Shown here: piece after piece, positions 46,012 to 49,815 of the stretch | Layout of the letters: every line of letters starts with the position of its first letter | Position numbering within the stretch: the first letter of the stretch is position 1 | Assembly (NCBI GenBank): GCA_032718475.1 | Contig: JAUCBJ010006377.1 | Location: 1 to 49,815 of the forward strand | From: Nemertoderma westbladi | Lineage: Eukaryota > Xenacoelomorpha > Nemertodermatida > Nemertodermatidae | Direction: 5' to 3' | Length of the DNA: 49,815 nt | Program-made: the position numbers and the translations under genes | Notes under the pieces: generated by a model | Databases searched by the model: none | Told to the model about the DNA's origin: nothing | Seen by the model: the letters and a program-made list of their open reading frames with translations, nothing else

Positions 46012-47340
46012 TTACGATACCGAGAATTTCCTGTCATTTAGGAACTCGAATGAGACAACATTTGATTTGGCTTTTATTTTCGGCATGAGTTTCATATTTC
46101 TCAAATCGTTGTTGGTTTGAGGTTGGAGTCCCTTGTTGAGCATATTGTCTGAGACGGGTAGATCAGCTGGCAGTTCGTCTACTTCGAGGTCTGGGGTCCC
46201 CAACGCCTGGAACGGGGCGATCCGTTTACCCAATCGTCGAGCGATCGCCGCGTTAAGATCGTTGTAGACATCCCGACGTCGTTGTCTCGTACCGAGTCGG
46301 CGGGTGAACGTGGAATCGGTACGCTGACCCAGAACCGATTTTTCGCGTCCCAACGCCGCCAACATAACTGGAGCTTTCTTATTGGCTGAACCCTCATTAT
46401 CTCCTTGGTAATCTTGCGAGCTCATTTTTGATTGGTTATTGCCCTCCTGTTCAATTCTGTCAATCTCAGTATTGTGGTCGTCTTTTATTAATTCAGAATT
46501 ATTTTCTTCTGTTTGCCCGGACGTTTTTGTTTGCCATTTTTCTTGTTGCCCAAATGTTCCTATATATTCTCCGGAAGTGGTCCACAGACGCGCCGTGCAA
46601 TCAGTCGACGATGACGCAAAGTGACTTCCGTTTCCTACCCATGCGAGCCCTGATATGGCGTTGCTGTGCGCTTTCCATCCGGCTAACCTCGGCGGTTGCT
46701 TGGTAACCCGCCACGCCAGCGGAGCCACGCAGTACTCCGATATGTCCCAGACGTAGATCCATCCGGCTGTGTCCCCGACGACCAACACACTGTCGTCCTG
46801 GGTCGTAAAAACCGCGAGAATCGACTGATCCATAAAGTCGCTCCCGTAGAATCCACCGATCAGATGGCGTCGGTTAGTCACGCTCCAGAAGTTTAAATAT
46901 CCCGCGCTGCTGGACAACAGGATCGCGGATTTAGTGAATTTATTGGCGGCGCGGTGCGAGAGAAAGACGAGAACATCGACGGCGAATTGGGAGGCGTCGG
47001 CGGGGAAGGTTGGACGGGAGTAGCGGGAGACTGGGCGACTGGGAGGGCGGTCCTGGTGGCGGGAGTTGGGGCGGGAGGAACTACGGGAGTCCCGACGGAA
47101 TCCGGAACCATTCCGGTTCGCGGAACCGTTCCGCTCCCCTGTCGGATATCCGGAGCCTCTCGTACTCCCACCCATGTCGTCCGTCGACGTTCGTTCCGAA
47201 ATGTTATCGCCCGACTTTAGATTTATCTTTTTGATTGGCAGCTGCGTGTCGGTTTTCCAGACGATTATTTGTCCGTCGTAACTCCCCGTCGCGATGTACT
47301 GGTCGCATCCCGCCATACTCAGTATATCGTCTTCGTGAAG
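46012..47340 (-). CDS. WDR49/WDR64-like WD-repeat protein, terminal exon
   Basis: The exon starts after acceptor 'ttatttcag' and ends at TAA, giving 442 residues. It opens with 'LHEDDILSMAGCDQYIATGS' less its last residue, then 'YDGQIIVWKTD', which is the 'HxdDILsma' hallmark of WDR49/WDR64-type proteins. Further WD blades end in 'AGYLNFWSV', 'AGWIYVWDI' and 'DCTARLWTTSGEYIGTFGQ'. Between the first and second blade is an Arg/Ser-rich loop of about 60 residues ('SRHQDRPPSRPVSRYSRP'). After the last blade a charged tail of about 170 residues has no recognisable domain. Family members are associated with cilia and flagella; the exact function here is not shown by sequence. GC content is clearly higher than the surroundings. 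Confidence 0.85.
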   Translation of the reverse strand, partial: LHEDDILSMAGCDQYIATGSYDGQIIVWKTDTQLPIKKINLKSGDNISERTSTDDMGGSTRGSGYPTGERNGSANRNGSGFRRDSRSSSRPNSRHQDRPPSRPVSRYSRPTFPADASQFAVDVLVFLSHRAANKFTKSAILLSSSAGYLNFWSVTNRRHLIGGFYGSDFMDQSILAVFTTQDDSVLVVGDTAGWIYVWDISEYCVAPLAWRVTKQPPRLAGWKAHSNAISGLAWVGNGSHFASSSTDCTARLWTTSGEYIGTFGQQEKWQTKTSGQTEENNSELIKDDHNTEIDRIEQEGNNQSKMSSQDYQGDNEGSANKKAPVMLAALGREKSVLGQRTDSTFTRRLGTRQRRRDVYNDLNAAIARRLGKRIAPFQALGTPDLEVDELPADLPVSDNMLNKGLQPQTNNDLRNMKLMPKIKAKSNVVSFEFLNDRKFSVS

Positions 47341-47846
47341 CTGAAATAATTAATTATTATTTTTATTATTTAGGATCTTTTACGAATAATTTCAGTATCA
47401 ATAAACAGCTCTTCCAATTTCGTTCTGTGGTGTGTCACCGAATAACCTAACAACATAACCCTTTTCACCGGGACATGACAAACAGGAATCAAATCAAGGG
47501 AAATGAAACTTCCTAAAAGTCACTACATTTATTATAGGAAGAGATCTATGAGATATTAATTTCAAGAAAAATTACGCGTTTCCTAAATTTGTACACTACC
47601 CGGTTAAAAAGTACGCATGTGACGGGATTAGTCCTACAATTGCGACAATAAAAGATAAGTTATTTTCGGTAAAATAAACTTATTCGAGGTTAAGACCCCA
47701 AGATCCCTTCCTATATAATAAATGTATAATAACAAACACCTCGAAAAATACAGCTTGCCAACACATTGTTACTATCAATAATATAAATCAGGGGCTAATA
47801 AAATGGCAGCTGGCTTTGATAATAATATCCATATCTCAATAACATG

Positions 47847-47899
47847 TGGCCTAGTGGTTGTAGTCTCGACTTCCACCTCGAGGTCTCAGGTTCGAATCC
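47847..47899 (+). promoter_or_regulatory. Internal Pol III promoter (A and B boxes), unit 1; repeated at +409
   Basis: A box TGGCCTAGTGG at 47847-47857 and B box GGTTCGAATCC at 47889-47899 match the type 2 Pol III consensus. The second unit has the same boxes at about 48256-48308. The intervening sequence does not fold as a proper tRNA: acceptor and T stems fail. It is a promoter relic or SINE head, not a tRNA gene. Confidence 0.75.
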
Positions 47900-47902
47900 G
47901 AC

Positions 47903-47945
47903 ACCACGCTGATGAGACCCAGTAAGGTCGAAACGCGTACGTGGT
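47903..47945 (+). ncRNA. Minimal type I hammerhead ribozyme, unit 1
   Basis: Stem I ACCACG (47903-47908) pairs perfectly with CGUGGU (47940-47945). Core CUGAUGA spans 47909-47915. Stem II GACC/GGUC (47916-47919, 47926-47929) has a 6-nt loop. GAAA is at 47930-47933. Stem III is two base pairs (AC/GU) with a 2-nt loop. The cleavage triplet GUA is at 47937-47939, with the cut after 47939. Every invariant core nucleotide is present. The tiny stem III is typical of ribozymes in animal retrozymes and Penelope-like elements, which work best as dimers. Confidence 0.85.
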
Positions 47946-48311
47946 TTGGAGAGATATGAGATATTAATTTCAAGAAAAGTTACGCGATTCCTAAAATTTG
48001 TACACTACCCGGTTAAAAAGTACGCATGTGACGGGATTAGTCCTACAATTGCGACAATAAAAGATAAGTTATTTTCGGTAAAATAAACTTATTCGAGGTT
48101 AAGACCCCAAGATCCCTTCCTATATAATAAATGTATAATAACAAACACCTCGAAAAATACAGCTTGCCAACACATTGTTACTATCAATAATATAAATCAG
48201 GGGCTAATAAAATGGCAGCTGGCTTTGATAATAATATCCATATCTCAATAACATGTGGCCTAGTGGTTGTAGTCTCGACTTCCACCTCGAGGTCTCAGGT
48301 TCGAATCCGAC

Positions 48312-48354
48312 ACCACGCTGATGAGACCCAGTAAGGTCGAAACGCGTACGTGGT
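48312..48354 (+). ncRNA. Minimal type I hammerhead ribozyme, unit 2
   Basis: Identical in sequence to unit 1, shifted by 409 bp. The cut is predicted after 48348. Cleavage at both sites would release a linear 409-nt RNA (47940-48348) with ends suitable for circularisation. Confidence 0.85.
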
Positions 48355-48787
48355 TTGGAGAGATATGAGATATTAATTTCAAGAAAAGTTACGCGATTCC
48401 TAAAATTTGTACACTACCCGGTTAAAAAGTACGCATGTGATGGGATTAGTCCTACAATTGCGACAATAAAAGATAAGTTATTTTCGGTAAAATAAACTTA
48501 TTCGAGGTTAAGACCCCTAGATCCCTTCATATAATAAATGTATAATATCAAACACCTCGAAAAATACAGCTTGCCAACACATTGTTACTATCAATAAAAG
48601 TCACTAATGATTTGGAGTCTTTATATTACTAAAACTAAAAAGATTTGCATTTTTGGCACATTTATGTTAGAGAATCAAACTTTTCAGATGAATTATTTAT
48701 CAAACCTTGTTTGAAATCGGTATGTGTTTGTTATTTTGGAATGAGTTGCACCATTACAACTCTCCGAAAAGTAAAGTTAAAGTAATT

Positions 48788-48818
<31 letters not shown>

Positions 48819-48944
48819 TCCATTAACTACACTCCCCTGTGAAAACTTATGACTCATTTTGCTTTAAGGATGCATGCTGAGATGTGCACTTGTTACTCCC
48901 TTTAAAGCATTCGTGTCGAAACAAAAACTACCCTGTCTCCCCAT

Positions 48945-49022
48945 GCAGGGATCGAACCCTCGACCTCCAGAGAAATGTGAATTCAAGGCAACGGATTTAA
49001 CCACAACACCACGAAGCTCAGA
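48945..49022 (-). mobile_element. tRNA-SINE head of a different family
   Basis: On the minus strand: 'GCTTCGTGGTGTTGTGGTTA', then, about 45 nt on, the B box GGTTCGATCCC and 'TGCATGGGGAGACAGGG'. The pattern is tRNA-like but the stems are imperfect, so a SINE rather than a tRNA gene. It does not contain the hammerhead core. Confidence 0.6.
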
Positions 49023-49099
49023 AAATATGTAAATCTACATGTTTTACTAAATACAAATAACAAAATAATTTCGGGGGTTTATGATTATACCATGATTAC

Positions 49100-49230
49100 C
49101 TGTAGACCTTTCCAATGCAGCGACGGTTTTATAGACAACATCTCTGGGTGGTCTTCGTACTGGACTATGGTTCTATTCCAACCAACAACGGCAAGGACAC
49201 GTCTACCATCGTGGAAGAGGTCAAGAATAC
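49100..49230 (-). CDS. WDR49/WDR64-like protein, antepenultimate-to-last linking exon
   Basis: A 131-bp exon between acceptor 'ctacag' and donor CTACAG|GTAATC. It encodes 'ILDLFHDGRRVLAVVGWNRT' followed by 'IVQYED' and ends '...LHWKGLQ' in phase 0, which joins the 'LHEDDIL' of the next exon. The 'GWnrxIvqyeD' strand is typical of this WD family. It was found by reading through the splice sites; its open frame has no ATG. Confidence 0.85.
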
Positions 49231-49548
49231 CTGTAGATGGATAAATAATCTGACCCTGAGAAATATTGAAATATTTAGTTTAATTACTACTACAGAAAAT
49301 CGGAATGCTGCAGCATTGCAGCTGCATTATATATATATACTGTATTATGAATGGTGTGCCGACTTTTCGACACAATTGCGCCGCCACAACTCACTATCAC
49401 CCATGACATTTACTGGAACATCCGCAACTTCAGGGACAGTGTAATTATACCTTTTAATTTGCCTACTGTATTCCTGTTTCCAATCCTAATACACATAATA
49501 GAATTTCTAGAACTTTATGTTTTATTTTAAAATGAAGTTCTCTTCGAC

Positions 49549-49780
49549 CTGTTACTTCGCTGTTCCCAAATGGATGTAACGTCTGTAGATGTAGACCAGA
49601 ATAAGCGTGCCACACGTACAAACTACCGTCACGGGCGCCGCTAATTATCCGTCGCTTTTTATCGTCCAAAGTGATGCAAGTAATCTCTTCGTTTCCGTGA
49701 GCTTGAACGAATCGCGTGTGAATCTGTCCGGTGTCCACGTCCCATAAAGCGATCTCAGAACCGTCGCATGCTGTGACCAC
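49549..49780 (-). CDS. WDR49/WDR64-like protein, internal exon
   Basis: It starts after acceptor 'ttgtctag' with 'VVTACDGSEIALWDVDTGQI' and continues with 'RRIISGARDGSLYVWHAYSG', two WD blades. It ends '...GNSEVTG' at donor ACAG|GTCGAA, phase 1, which restores Gly with the next exon. The donor GTCGAA is weaker than the other donors here. Earlier exons lie right of the window. Confidence 0.83.
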
Positions 49781-49815
49781 CTAGACAAAGTCGGTTATAT
49801 TATGTATAATCCGTG

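Larger units (their letters stand above)
47526..48594 (+). mobile_element. SINE-like element with hammerhead ribozymes, inserted as a 2.6-mer of 409-bp units
   Basis: Three nearly identical copies of one monomer lie in tandem; the third is truncated after about 246 nt. The period is 409 bp (CTGATGAG at 47909 and 48318). The whole array is flanked by the 12-bp direct repeat 'taaaagtcacta' at 47514-47525 and 48595-48606, so the multimer entered in one event. Each full unit has a Pol III A box (TGGCCTAGTGG) and B box (GGTTCGAATCC) 31 nt apart, followed at once by a hammerhead ribozyme. The layout recalls the SINE-like ribozyme elements described in schistosomes and the small retrozymes of animals. 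No protein is encoded, so mobility would depend on another element's reverse transcriptase. Confidence 0.85.
47341..49099 (-). other. Penultimate intron of the WDR49-like gene
   Basis: A 1.76-kb intron, donor CAG|GTAATC at 49099 and acceptor at 47341. It contains the hammerhead/Pol III tandem element (47526-48594), a C run (48788-48815) and a tRNA-SINE head (about 48950-49020, minus). Confidence 0.8.

Noticed and set aside
47847-47909. A functional tRNA gene in the ribozyme element
   Set aside because: A and B boxes are good but the acceptor and T stems do not pair, so only the promoter-like part is kept.

Overview
The window is animal nuclear DNA. It is AT-rich, carries genes split by spliceosomal introns with GT/AG borders, and is crowded with short transposons, tRNA-derived SINEs, decayed LINEs and large minisatellites. 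The recognisable genes are a TM9SF4-type membrane protein, a mitochondrial HINT-type histidine triad protein, a WDR49/WDR64-type WD-repeat protein, an ACP6-like histidine acid phosphatase and a multi-MADF-domain protein. Together with CR1/L2-, RTE- and BEL/Pao-type retroelements they suggest an invertebrate metazoan, possibly marine. The species or phylum cannot be settled from the sequence alone.

Layout, left to right. (1) 1-4250: repeats, including a LINE remnant split by a tRNA-SINE and a nested pair of hAT-like elements with 8-bp target duplications. (2) 4436-5152 (-): first coding exon of TM9SF4; the rest lies left of the window. (3) 5300-10330: an L2/CR1-like LINE remnant, several MITEs and a 1.4-kb MULE-like element. 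(4) 10565-19432 (-): five exons of one gene built from repeated 'half-MADF / linker / half-MADF' exons, all joined by phase-1 introns. It gives at least five MADF domains. The penultimate exon carries three in-frame stops. (5) 21098-22237 (+): an intronless ACP6-like phosphatase. (6) 22.5-38 kb: accessory region of LINE, BEL/Pao and RTE fragments, a piggyBac-like element, MITEs, an inverted pair of long repeats and one hammerhead-ribozyme-like motif. (7) 39056-43148 (+): a three-exon HINT2-like gene. Its second intron is about 85 copies of a 35-bp unit that copies the exon-2/intron-2 splice junction. Its stop codon starts a second array of about 46 copies of a 41-bp unit that copies the last codons and the stop. 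(8) 46012-49780 (-): the last three exons of a WDR49-like gene, convergent with HINT. Its intron holds a SINE-like tandem array of 409-bp monomers, each with Pol III A and B boxes followed directly by a minimal hammerhead ribozyme. The whole array is flanked by a 12-bp target duplication.

The genes do not form a pathway. The three points most worth following up are the poly-MADF gene with its stop-bearing exon, the hammerhead/Pol III element inserted as a multimer, and the HINT gene whose two minisatellites both grew out of coding-exon edges.
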